Assembly: GCA_934086355.1 (NCBI GenBank)
Contig: CAKOID010000038.1
Coordinates: forward strand, 1-6,557
Length of the DNA: 6,557 nt
Origin: an uncultured Bacilli bacterium
GTDB lineage: Bacteria > Bacillota_I > Bacilli_A > RF39 > UBA660
Reading direction: 5' to 3'
The position numbers and the translations under genes are program-made. Shown here one piece after another: positions 1-6,516 of this stretch; position 1 is the stretch's first letter; every line of letters begins with the position of its first letter. Under the pieces are notes generated by a model, which was given only the letters and a program-made list of their open reading frames with translations, did not search any database and was not told the DNA's origin.

Positions 1-34
1 ATTACATAATAAAAAGAAATTATAAAACAGAGAT

Positions 35-76
35 AGAAAGAATAATAAATAAATATTTATAAATTATTCTTTTTTT
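35..76 (+). terminator. AT-rich interrupted palindrome with T run, possible terminator of an off-window gene
   Basis: Bases 37-46 and 63-72 are perfectly complementary over 10 bp (AAAGAATAAT / ATTATTCTTT). A symmetric AA/AA mismatch follows, then a second perfect palindrome at 49-60 (ATAAATATTTAT). A run of seven T lies at 70-76. Reading rightward this has the form of a rho-independent terminator, and it sits just upstream of the promoter at 89-118, so it could end a gene lying off the left edge. The stem is nearly all A/T and therefore weak. It could instead be a chance palindrome in AT-rich DNA. No gene is visible in bases 1-88. Confidence 0.35.
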
Positions 77-88
77 CATATAATAGCA

Positions 89-118
89 TTGACAATTGAA
101 TGTTCGTTCAACTATAAT
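89..118 (+). promoter_or_regulatory. Sigma-A promoter of the cadC-cadA operon
   Basis: A perfect -35 hexamer TTGACA (89-94) and a perfect -10 hexamer TATAAT (113-118) are separated by 18 bases. The predicted transcript start near 125 lies just before the Shine-Dalgarno site at 127-132, so the leader is very short. This is the only full-consensus promoter in the window. It would be strong unless repressed, which fits the operator between its two elements. Confidence 0.88.
96..111. promoter_or_regulatory. Palindromic operator for the CadC-like repressor
   Basis: The sequence TTGAATGTTCGTTCAA is an imperfect inverted repeat: TTGAA and TTCAA arms are perfect, the centre is six bases, and 12 of 16 positions match its own reverse complement. 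It fills the spacer between -35 and -10, so a bound dimer would block RNA polymerase. Operators of ArsR/SmtB-family metal sensors are typically AT-rich inverted repeats with TGAA/TTCA-like arms overlapping the promoter they control. That the adjacent repressor binds here is inference from position and symmetry. Confidence 0.75.
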
Positions 119-126
119 ATAATTGT

Positions 127-132
127 AAGGAG
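127..132 (+). promoter_or_regulatory. Ribosome-binding site that fixes the cadC start
   Basis: AAGGAG lies seven bases before the ATG at 140. It decides the start: the frame is open further upstream to a TTG at 89, but that TTG is the first triplet of the -35 box and so cannot be in the transcript from this promoter. Confidence 0.85.
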
Positions 133-139
133 AATTAGT

Positions 140-514
140 ATGCCAACCAAAACAAATTTAATGTGTGACTGCAATGTAATTCACGAAAACAAAGTAAAAG
201 AATCTAAAAAAAATATGCTAAAACTAAAAACAATAACAGATATGTCTAATTTTTTTAAAATATTGGGAGAACCAACAAGAATAAAAATACTTAATACTTT
301 AGATAATAATGAGATGTGTGTTTGTGATATAGCAAACGTGCTTAACATGACAAAATCAACAATATCTCACCAACTAAATATTTTAAGAATAAATAACATA
401 GTAAAATATAAAAAAGTAGGTAAAGAGGTATATTATACTTTAGATGATGAACATGTAAAAGAAGTTTTTGAAATTGCATTATCACACATAGGTCATAAAG
501 GAGAAAAAGAATGA
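140..514 (+). CDS. cadC: CadC-like ArsR/SmtB-family metal-sensing repressor
   Basis: A 124-residue winged-helix repressor that should hold the metal-efflux operon off until Cd(II), Pb(II) or Zn(II) binds. Length, fold and sequence resemble staphylococcal CadC (about 122 residues). The helix-turn-helix is about residues 58-86, including the recognition segment [14 protein letters not shown]. The wing is near 89-101 ([12 protein letters not shown]). Metal ligands of both classical sites are visible. The alpha-3N thiolate site has C9 and C11 in the N-terminal arm plus C60 and C62 in the MCVCDI motif. The alpha-5 site has D103, H105, H116 and H119, with the D-x-H-x10-H-x2-H spacing of SmtB/CadC zinc sites. 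C9 and C11 are one residue apart, closer than the N-terminal pair in CadC of pI258 (C7, C11). The gene ends in TGA overlapping the next start (ATGA). Autorepression through the 96-111 operator is inferred. Which metal it senses cannot be read from sequence alone. Confidence 0.93.
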   Translation: MPTKTNLMCDCNVIHENKVKESKKNMLKLKTITDMSNFFKILGEPTRIKILNTLDNNEMCVCDIANVLNMTKSTISHQLNILRINNIVKYKKVGKEVYYTLDDEHVKEVFEIALSHIGHKGEKE

Positions 515-2532
515 AAAAATACAAATATAATATTAACAATTTAGATTGTGCCAATTGTGCTAGAGAAATAGAAGAAACATTAAATAAAAGAAATGATATG
601 AACAATGTAATAGTAAATTTTAACACATCAATTTTATCATATGAATCAGAAAAAGAATTTACATTAAATGAATTAAACAACATAGTAAAAAGTATAGAAC
701 CAGACTCATACTTATCTGAAGAAAAAATAGAAATAAAAAAAGAATATCACTTAAGTATTTTAATAATTGCAATAATTATATGTACGATATCTTACTTTCT
801 AAAAATACCAAAATCCATAAAAATAATATTATATATAATATCATATAGTTTATTATTATATAGAACAACAATTAACGCAATAAAGTTATTAGTAAAAAGT
901 CATAGCATAAACGAAAATTTATTAATAACGATATCATGCATAGGAGCGTTACTATTAGGTGAAGTAATGGAAGGTATGATGGTAATCGTACTTTATACAA
1001 TAGGAAAAATATTAGAAGAAAAAGCAATTAACAACTCTAGACGTTCTATAAAAGATTTATTGGACATTAAAGAACCATATGCCAATTTAAAAAAACATAA
1101 CAAAGTAGAAAAAATCGAAGTAGAAAAGATAAATATAGGAGATATATTAATTGTTAAAAAAGGTGAAAAAGTTCCAGTAGACGGTATAATTTTAAAAGGA
1201 GAATCATCATTTGATATGTCTAGTTTAACAGGAGAATCAGACTTAGTAGAAAAATACATAGATGATGAACTATTATCCGGTTCAATAAATATGGGCGAAG
1301 TAATAGAAATGAAAGCTACTAAAGTATATAATGATTCAACCGTAGCTAAAATATTAGATTTGTTAGAAAGCGCAACTGATAAAAAAACTAAAACAGAAAC
1401 AATGATATCAAAGATATCAAAAATATATACTCCAACAGTAATAGTACTTGCTATCTTAATAATTATATTTTTACCATTATTATTTGATGTTAAATTAACT
1501 GATGCAATCTATAGAGGTCTAACATTCTTAGTAATATCATGTCCTTGTGCAATAGCAATAAGTATACCCTTATCTTATTTTACAGGAATTGGTGTTTCAA
1601 GTAAAAAAGGTATATTAATAAAAGGTAGTGATTATTTAGATAATTTAAGTAATGCTAAAAATATTATATTTGATAAAACTGGTACTTTGACATATGGAAC
1701 TATGTATGTTACATCTATAGAAATATTTGACCAAGAATATACGCTTGAAAAAATTTCAGAAATATTAAAAAAAGGTGAATCATTTTCAAATCATCCAATT
1801 TCAAAAGCAATAATGCAATTACCTGGAAAAAAAGTTAATAACAAGGATGTAAAAAATTTCAAAGAAATTGAAGGAAAAGGAATAGAATTTGATTTAAATA
1901 AAAAACATATAAAAATAGGAAATAAAAACTTATGTAACTGTAACGATGATACAACTTTACATTTAAATATAGATGGTTCACATGTAGCATCAATAACAAT
2001 AGATGATGGAATTAAAGATGATGCATTCGATACAATTTATGAATTAAAAAAACAAGGATTAAAAACTTATATGTTTACAGGTGATAAAAAAGATATTGCT
2101 CTAACAATTGGAAATTTACTTGGTATAGATGAAATAAAATATGAAATGTTACCAACAGACAAATTTGAAAATTACGAACAAGTTAGTAATACAGGAACTA
2201 CAATATTTGTAGGAGATGGAATAAATGATGCTCCCGTTTTAAAAAGAGCAGATATAGGCATATCTATGGGTAATGTAGGTTCTGATTCTGCTATTGAAGC
2301 AAGTGATATAGTTTTAATTTCGGATGAGGTTATAAAAATACCTGAAGCAATTAAGATATCTAAATATACAAAATATATAATAAAACAAAATTTAATATTT
2401 GCAATGTCAGTTAAAATAATCATATTATTATTAAGCATATTTGGTTTCGCCAATATGTACTTAGCTGTATTTGCAGATACAGGAGTTACACTATTGACAA
2501 TTTTAAATACTTTAAGAATAACAAAAAAATAA
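511..2532 (+). CDS. cadA: P1B-type Zn/Cd/Pb-exporting ATPase (CadA/ZntA type)
   Basis: A 673-residue membrane pump that hydrolyses ATP to export soft divalent metals (Cd, Zn, Pb). A single N-terminal heavy-metal-associated domain (about 1-70) has the DCANC pair C13/C16. Four membrane helices lie at about 80-168, two at about 305-358 and two at about 625-668, giving the usual eight. The actuator domain has TGES at 240-243; the metal-site motif is SCPC (C344, C346). The phosphorylation site is D388 in DKTGTLT. H428-P429 is the HP motif that helps bind ATP. TGD is at 523-525 and GDGINDAP at 568-575. K635 in helix 7 and D656 in helix 8, 21 residues apart, match the K/D pair (K693, D714) of ZntA, which marks the Zn/Cd/Pb group rather than copper pumps. 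AAGGAG at 498-503 precedes the ATG by seven bases, and the four-base ATGA overlap implies translational coupling to cadC. All catalytic motifs are intact. An odd CNC (C475, C477) lies in the nucleotide-binding domain. Cd versus Zn preference is undecided, so zntA is an equally fair name. Confidence 0.95.
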   Translation: MKKYKYNINNLDCANCAREIEETLNKRNDMNNVIVNFNTSILSYESEKEFTLNELNNIVKSIEPDSYLSEEKIEIKKEYHLSILIIAIIICTISYFLKIPKSIKIILYIISYSLLLYRTTINAIKLLVKSHSINENLLITISCIGALLLGEVMEGMMVIVLYTIGKILEEKAINNSRRSIKDLLDIKEPYANLKKHNKVEKIEVEKINIGDILIVKKGEKVPVDGIILKGESSFDMSSLTGESDLVEKYIDDELLSGSINMGEVIEMKATKVYNDSTVAKILDLLESATDKKTKTETMISKISKIYTPTVIVLAILIIIFLPLLFDVKLTDAIYRGLTFLVISCPCAIAISIPLSYFTGIGVSSKKGILIKGSDYLDNLSNAKNIIFDKTGTLTYGTMYVTSIEIFDQEYTLEKISEILKKGESFSNHPISKAIMQLPGKKVNNKDVKNFKEIEGKGIEFDLNKKHIKIGNKNLCNCNDDTTLHLNIDGSHVASITIDDGIKDDAFDTIYELKKQGLKTYMFTGDKKDIALTIGNLLGIDEIKYEMLPTDKFENYEQVSNTGTTIFVGDGINDAPVLKRADIGISMGNVGSDSAIEASDIVLISDEVIKIPEAIKISKYTKYIIKQNLIFAMSVKIIILLLSIFGFANMYLAVFADTGVTLLTILNTLRITKK

Positions 2533-2550
2533 GGACACAAAGTCCTTTTT
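2531..2550. terminator. Bidirectional rho-independent terminator between convergent genes
   Basis: AAGGAC (2531-2536) and GTCCTT (2542-2547) form a perfect 6-bp stem with a five-base loop ACAAA. On the + strand T continues to 2550, so the end of the ATPase operon has hairpin plus T tract. On the - strand the same hairpin is followed by ATTTTTTTGT (2530 down to 2521), so it can also stop the convergent peptidase transcript, whose stop codon is at 2564-2566. The left arm begins in the last two bases of the cadA stop codon. Confidence 0.85.
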
Positions 2551-2563
2551 CTATTTAAAAAAT

Positions 2564-3901
2564 TTAATTCCACATAACTGTATATATACCTTCTCCATTA
2601 GGATAAATATCATCCATTTCAATGACATAATCTAAAATTGTACTATAAACAATACCGGAATATCTTTCATATGTTTTTGCACGTAATCCTTTACCCAATG
2701 ATTCTGCTGTATAAATATTTTTATCATCAATCCCTATTATTAAAGCAGCATGACCGTTTTTAGCAATATAATCTCCAACTTTATAATTACCATTCTTCAT
2801 ATAATCAAAAGTAATTTTTTTATGAACACCTAAATCTGATAACTCATCATTTAATTCTACAAAATCACCAGCACCAACATCTCCAACATCAAATCCACCA
2901 TTGTACATAGCCCATGTCACAAAACCACTACAATCAAGCCCATTTGCTTGATTAATTCCCATGGGATTACTATATAACTGACATCCCCAAGGTTTAGGAC
3001 CAGTTAAAGTACTGGCATTTTGCATTAAATCTTTATATTTAACTGAAGATAAATATAAGCCTTTGTGATAAAACCTGCCTTCACCATCTATGGTTCTATG
3101 TAATCCATGATTATTAATTCTACCATTTTCTGCAAAATAACTTATATTATAAGGAAATTCTAAAGTTAAAAATCGTGCTGCAGCAATTACTCCGCCTCTA
3201 GTTCCAGCACCAGCCTCTTTAACACGAGATTCTAAAATTTTATCTAAAACCAAATTTTCTTCTTCACTATATCTATTGCAAGTCAAAGTTCTTTTGTTTT
3301 CATTTATTTGTGGTGGAGTAATTAAATCAGTTACAACAATTTTAAAACTTTTCTTATTTCCATCATTTAATTTAACAAAAGCATTTGTTTCACCAACACT
3401 TAATCCATAAATAACATCATCTTCAACTTTAACAATATTATCTTTTTCCACAAACCATTTATAATTAATATTATAATTTTCTGGATAATCAAATTTTAAT
3501 TCAATTTTTTTCTTTCCGCTTAATGCTAAATAGTATACATCTAACATATCTATATTACTACTTATTTTACCATCAAACTTTTCAACAACTTCATATTTTT
3601 TAGAAATCACATTAAAATTATTTCTAATAAAAAAATTATATTTCCCCTTTTTTAAATAAAATTTACAATTTTCTATATTAACCCAATTTTTATTATCAAT
3701 TGAACAAAATAAATTAGTTCTAGGATTATTATATGTAACATTTACTAAATATTCATCATTATCATTAACAACATTATTATAAGTTATTTTAATATTTTCA
3801 CTATTTAAAGTATTTTTATACCACAATTTAATATAAAAAACTAAAGCACATACACAATAAATATTAATAATAATTAAAAAATATTTAACAACTTTATTCA
3901 T
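2564..3901 (-). CDS. Exported, membrane-anchored NlpC/P60-family cysteine peptidase with Ig-like domains
   Basis: A 445-residue protein, probably a cell-wall (peptide cross-link) hydrolase outside the membrane. One hydrophobic segment at residues 6-26 follows a short positive N terminus. No lipobox or clear cleavage site is seen, so it looks like a signal anchor. Residues about 35-108 look like a small beta domain with a possible C66-C79 disulfide. Residues about 118-192 resemble a bacterial Ig-like (BIG2) domain, with KWFVEKDNIVKV and a later GLSVGETNAFVKL. The catalytic region (about 210-445) has C324 in NGLDCSGFVTWA and H384 in KNGHAALIIG; E400 in YTAESLG is a candidate third residue. A conserved-looking lead segment (AGAGTRGGVIAAARFL, then PYNISYFAENGR) precedes the catalytic cysteine. 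The start is supported by AGAGGT at 3908-3913, six bases before the ATG. It converges on cadA but shares no visible function with it. The family is secure; exact substrate and bond cleaved are unknown. An amidase or transglutaminase-like role is possible for this fold. Confidence 0.85.
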   Translation of the reverse strand: MNKVVKYFLIIINIYCVCALVFYIKLWYKNTLNSENIKITYNNVVNDNDEYLVNVTYNNPRTNLFCSIDNKNWVNIENCKFYLKKGKYNFFIRNNFNVISKKYEVVEKFDGKISSNIDMLDVYYLALSGKKKIELKFDYPENYNINYKWFVEKDNIVKVEDDVIYGLSVGETNAFVKLNDGNKKSFKIVVTDLITPPQINENKRTLTCNRYSEEENLVLDKILESRVKEAGAGTRGGVIAAARFLTLEFPYNISYFAENGRINNHGLHRTIDGEGRFYHKGLYLSSVKYKDLMQNASTLTGPKPWGCQLYSNPMGINQANGLDCSGFVTWAMYNGGFDVGDVGAGDFVELNDELSDLGVHKKITFDYMKNGNYKVGDYIAKNGHAALIIGIDDKNIYTAESLGKGLRAKTYERYSGIVYSTILDYVIEMDDIYPNGEGIYTVMWN

Positions 3902-3919
3902 ATCTTTACCTCTATTTTA

Positions 3920-3974
3920 ATTTTAGCATACAAACTTTATAACTTAACATATAAGTCAATGCTGTTTACGTAAA
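3920..3974 (-). promoter_or_regulatory. Probable promoter region of the NlpC/P60 gene
   Basis: Because a terminator lies upstream, the peptidase gene should have its own promoter in this stretch. One candidate is TTTACG (3974-3969) and TATGTT (3951-3946) with a 17-base spacer, each matching consensus at four of six positions. Another is an extended -10 TGCTAAAAT (3928-3920) with a poor -35, but its transcript would start at the ribosome-binding site. A TTGACT at 3959-3954 has no good -10 at proper spacing. No candidate is convincing. The palindrome TTTACGTAAA at 3965-3974 overlaps the first one. Confidence 0.3.
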
Positions 3975-3980
3975 GAAAAT

Positions 3981-4008
3981 AAAAAAAACAAATAGTTATT
4001 CTACTTGT
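3981..4008 (-). terminator. Rho-independent terminator overlapping the end of the AddB-like gene
   Basis: Read on the - strand, ACAAGTAG (4008-4001) pairs with CTATTTGT (3995-3988) over 8 bp including one G-U pair. The five-base loop AATAA contains the TAA stop codon. Seven T follow (3987-3981), then ATTTT. The 5' arm is made of the last codons of the gene, so the hairpin is partly coding. It separates this transcript from the peptidase gene downstream. Confidence 0.85.
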
Positions 4009-6356
4009 TCTAAAAAATCTAAATCTTTAATATCTTCTAATTCTATAATATCTCTATTTGTCATAAAACACAAATCTTTATATTTACAAAAATCACATCC
4101 AATATTTTTTCCACCAATCATTTTAGGATTAATATCGAAATTAACATTTTCTATATTATTAATACATTCATTTATTTTCATATCAGTTAATTTTATAATA
4201 TTATTAATTTGTTTTTCTGTTAATACATTAGCATATCTATCAAAACCATTACTAGTTAATTTCATTCCATATATCATTTCACTTTTTTCATAAGTTGTAT
4301 CAAAGGTAGATATTTTATTTTCATTACCAATTGTATATCCCTTAAGCTTCAAATCAGTTGATTGTTGTTCTTTTAAAGTATAGCCAATTTTTTTATTATA
4401 ATTACTATTTTTCAATATTTGTTGTATATAAAAGCCTATTATTTCTAAATCTTTATTATAATTTTTAGTTAAATAAAGATAAACAGGTAATTGCATAGAT
4501 AATCCATAAGGTAAATAATTTAATTTAATACCAACATCATAAGTTTTATAATCTATAATCACAATATTATTATCTTTTTTTAATAATTTATCTATAAATC
4601 CTTTAAATGTAGTGTTAATAACTCCAGGTTTTTCAACAACAATATTTTTTTCATAGAAAGCTTCTTCCATACTACCAAGTGTATTTTGATATTTAATAGT
4701 TTTTATAATATCTTTTAAATTATCTAACACTTTATTTATAAAATATTTATTTTTAAAACTTTCAGGATAATTATTATTAGCTATATAATACTGTACCGTT
4801 CTATCAAAATCAAAATTATCATCAAATGCTTTACTTAATACAAAATGATACAAATTTCCTATATAATTATTTAATGTTGTTTCAAATTCATCTAATTTTA
4901 AAATACTAGAAATATAAAATTTAAAAGCACAATGATAATAAGCATCCATATTTGTATAACTTAAATTAAATTTATTTCCTAAATACTTATATAAGTTTTC
5001 TTTATTAATTCTTTTATATCTATTGTCATACTCATTATAATTAATTTTATAATTTGAAAATAGCAAACTTGTAAATTCATTTCTATTATTATATTTAATT
5101 AATTCATCTATATATTTTGCCAAAAATAATTTATTTAATTGATTTGAATATTGTGTATAATCAATTTTTTTATTTATTACATTCATTTTATATTCATCAA
5201 TTAATATGCTTGGATAAAAAGATTCATTTAAATGTTTTTCTTTATAACTAATTGTTAAATTTTTTATATTTGATATAATTTTAAAATATAAATCTTTATT
5301 TATATTATTAATTTCATAACTTTTTTCCATATAATCGTATTTTATATCGTCATTTATATATTCTTCATCTTTTTTTGTAACAGGAAATTTATTTAAATTA
5401 AAGCCCAATAGAAAAACATATTTATCCTCACCAATAATATTATCGACAATATCTATTTCATTAACGGCATTTTTATATTTTATATTTTCTAAATAAGTAT
5501 TTTTCATTACTTCAACAATATTATTTTTAACACTTAAATAATTTTTTGTAAAATAGAATTTATTAATTACATTGATTATCTTTTTTACAATTTCTTTATT
5601 TTTCTTATTTGTCATATCAAATCTAGTTTGCATATCATCTAATAAATTTTCTATATCATTTGACAAGTTTTCCACAAAATATTTCCCAATATTAGTTTGG
5701 TATATATTATTTTTATCATTGATATTAAACGGTATTTTATACATATTAAATATTCTTTTAATAACTTTATAATAGTTAGAATCAACATTAGATAAAAAAA
5801 TGTTATTAATATTTACACCATTATTAAGTAATTTACTAATTTCTTCACAAACAAAAATAACTTCTTCTTCTAATGTATTAAATTGATACACAACATGATT
5901 GTAATTATTATATTCTTTGTTAATAACTTCTACGTTACTAACATTTTTTAAAATATGACGTTGATATTTATTAATATAGTCATACCCATATATTATAATT
6001 TTCTTGTTTTTAATTAATTTTTTAAAAAGTTTATCATATACTAAGTACTCACTTATATCATTTTTAATAGAATATAAGTTATGTAATTTATAATTATCAT
6101 TATCCTCTTCAACATATTTTATATTATTTAAATAAAGTTTAGCAATAGAATAATTTATATTATATTTATTCATTGTATGATATATTGTTTGTTCATCATA
6201 ATCAAAAGTTAATTTTTTTATAAATTCTTCTAAACTAAATATTTTTATATTTAATTTTTTATTTAAATTTCTTATATTCTTTAAAGTTTCTTCTTTAATA
6301 TTATTTGGAATAATTAAAATTGTATTATCATTTAATTTATTTATTAATTCAATCAT
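3996..6356 (-). CDS. Reduced AddB-like protein with Fe-S PD-(D/E)XK nuclease domain
   Basis: A 786-residue relative of AddB, the subunit of the AddAB helicase-nuclease that processes double-strand DNA ends for recombination. The C-terminal nuclease is complete: H504 (LYHFVLSKAF), D589 (GFIDK), D602 and K604 (IIDYKT), and Q622 (MQLPVYLY). Four cysteines for a 4Fe-4S staple surround it: C476 (YYHCAFKF) and C754/C757/C763 (GCDFCKYKDLC). The segment FLLGFNLNKFP (315-325) is typical of the inactive-helicase part of AddB. The N terminus starts at ILIIPNN, the strand that in full AddB follows the ATP-binding helix, so the Walker A loop is missing. Total length is about two thirds of B. subtilis AddB (about 1,160). 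ATG at 6356 is chosen because GTGGTGAT (6368-6361) is a good ribosome-binding site for it; that same stretch would be the first codons from a GTG at 6368. No addA lies downstream. It is very rich in Asn, Lys and Ile. It could be a genuine AddB partner or a solitary nuclease. Confidence 0.8.
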   Translation of the reverse strand: MIELINKLNDNTILIIPNNIKEETLKNIRNLNKKLNIKIFSLEEFIKKLTFDYDEQTIYHTMNKYNINYSIAKLYLNNIKYVEEDNDNYKLHNLYSIKNDISEYLVYDKLFKKLIKNKKIIIYGYDYINKYQRHILKNVSNVEVINKEYNNYNHVVYQFNTLEEEVIFVCEEISKLLNNGVNINNIFLSNVDSNYYKVIKRIFNMYKIPFNINDKNNIYQTNIGKYFVENLSNDIENLLDDMQTRFDMTNKKNKEIVKKIINVINKFYFTKNYLSVKNNIVEVMKNTYLENIKYKNAVNEIDIVDNIIGEDKYVFLLGFNLNKFPVTKKDEEYINDDIKYDYMEKSYEINNINKDLYFKIISNIKNLTISYKEKHLNESFYPSILIDEYKMNVINKKIDYTQYSNQLNKLFLAKYIDELIKYNNRNEFTSLLFSNYKINYNEYDNRYKRINKENLYKYLGNKFNLSYTNMDAYYHCAFKFYISSILKLDEFETTLNNYIGNLYHFVLSKAFDDNFDFDRTVQYYIANNNYPESFKNKYFINKVLDNLKDIIKTIKYQNTLGSMEEAFYEKNIVVEKPGVINTTFKGFIDKLLKKDNNIVIIDYKTYDVGIKLNYLPYGLSMQLPVYLYLTKNYNKDLEIIGFYIQQILKNSNYNKKIGYTLKEQQSTDLKLKGYTIGNENKISTFDTTYEKSEMIYGMKLTSNGFDRYANVLTEKQINNIIKLTDMKINECINNIENVNFDINPKMIGGKNIGCDFCKYKDLCFMTNRDIIELEDIKDLDFLEQVE

Positions 6357-6360
6357 ACCA

Positions 6361-6404
6361 ATCACCACTATATTTATTTTATCAAATAAATAGATTATTG
6401 TCTT
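6361..6404 (-). promoter_or_regulatory. Candidate promoter and ribosome-binding site of the AddB-like gene
   Basis: On the - strand, AAGACA (6404-6399, four of six matches to -35) and TAAAAT (6381-6376, five of six to -10) have a 17-base spacer. GTGGTGAT at 6368-6361 matches the GGTGAT part of the Shine-Dalgarno consensus and ends four bases before the ATG at 6356. The ribosome site is well supported; the promoter is weak, and the leader would be only about a dozen bases. Confidence 0.4.
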
Positions 6405-6450
6405 ACTTTTATACGCAATTTTTAATTTTTGATATTAAATTTGTAATAAT

Positions 6451-6481
6451 AAAAAAACATTGCATTATCTAAAAATAATGT
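6451..6481 (-). terminator. Weak hairpin and T tract between the insertion sequence and the AddB-like gene
   Basis: On the - strand CATTAT (6480-6475) pairs with ATAATG (6468-6463) around a six-base loop, and seven T lie at 6457-6451, five bases beyond the stem. An alternative 5-bp stem ACATT (6481-6477) / AATGT (6461-6457) runs straight into the T tract. Either could damp transcription coming leftward out of the insertion sequence. The stems are short and AT-rich, so this is a tentative call. Confidence 0.25.
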
Positions 6482-6505
6482 GAACTTGTCAATAAAAAGT
6501 AGACA
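6481..6505. repeat. Putative terminal inverted repeat (right end) of the IS3-family element
   Basis: The end begins TGAACTTGTC and closes AAAGTAGACA, starting with TG as IS3-family ends do. It lies 11 bases beyond the transposase stop codon. The call rests on position and general form. The matching left repeat is not in the window, so exact length and boundary are not established. Confidence 0.55.
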
Positions 6506-6516
6506 GTAAAAAACAT

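Noticed and set aside
512..514. TGA read as tryptophan (mycoplasma code)
   Set aside because: TGG is used for Trp in the long genes, none has an internal TGA, and this TGA forms a typical ATGA stop-start overlap.
342..683. Open frame of 113 codons on the - strand across the cadC/cadA junction
   Set aside because: It is antisense to two well-supported genes, is a low-complexity Leu/Phe/Ile-rich translation typical of AT-rich antisense, and has no recognisable domain.
993..1259. Open frame of 88 codons on the - strand inside cadA
   Set aside because: Fully antisense to the conserved actuator domain of the ATPase; no recognisable domain.
2172..2573. Open frame of 133 codons on the - strand over the 3' end of cadA
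   Set aside because: Antisense to the conserved GDGINDAP and helix 7-8 region, and it crosses the bidirectional terminator; no family recognised.
3965..3974. Palindrome TTTACGTAAA upstream of the peptidase gene
   Set aside because: Only 10 bases, overlaps a weak promoter candidate, and no nearby regulator suggests a binding role; too short to call an operator.
5572..5772. Open frame of 66 codons on the + strand inside the AddB-like gene
   Set aside because: Phe/Ile/Leu-rich shadow of an Asn/Lys-rich gene on the other strand. A hydrophobic peptide is expected by composition alone.
6357..6368. GTG start at 6368 for the AddB-like gene
   Set aside because: The GTGGTGAT stretch reads as the ribosome-binding site for the ATG at 6356; using it as codons would leave the gene without a good site.
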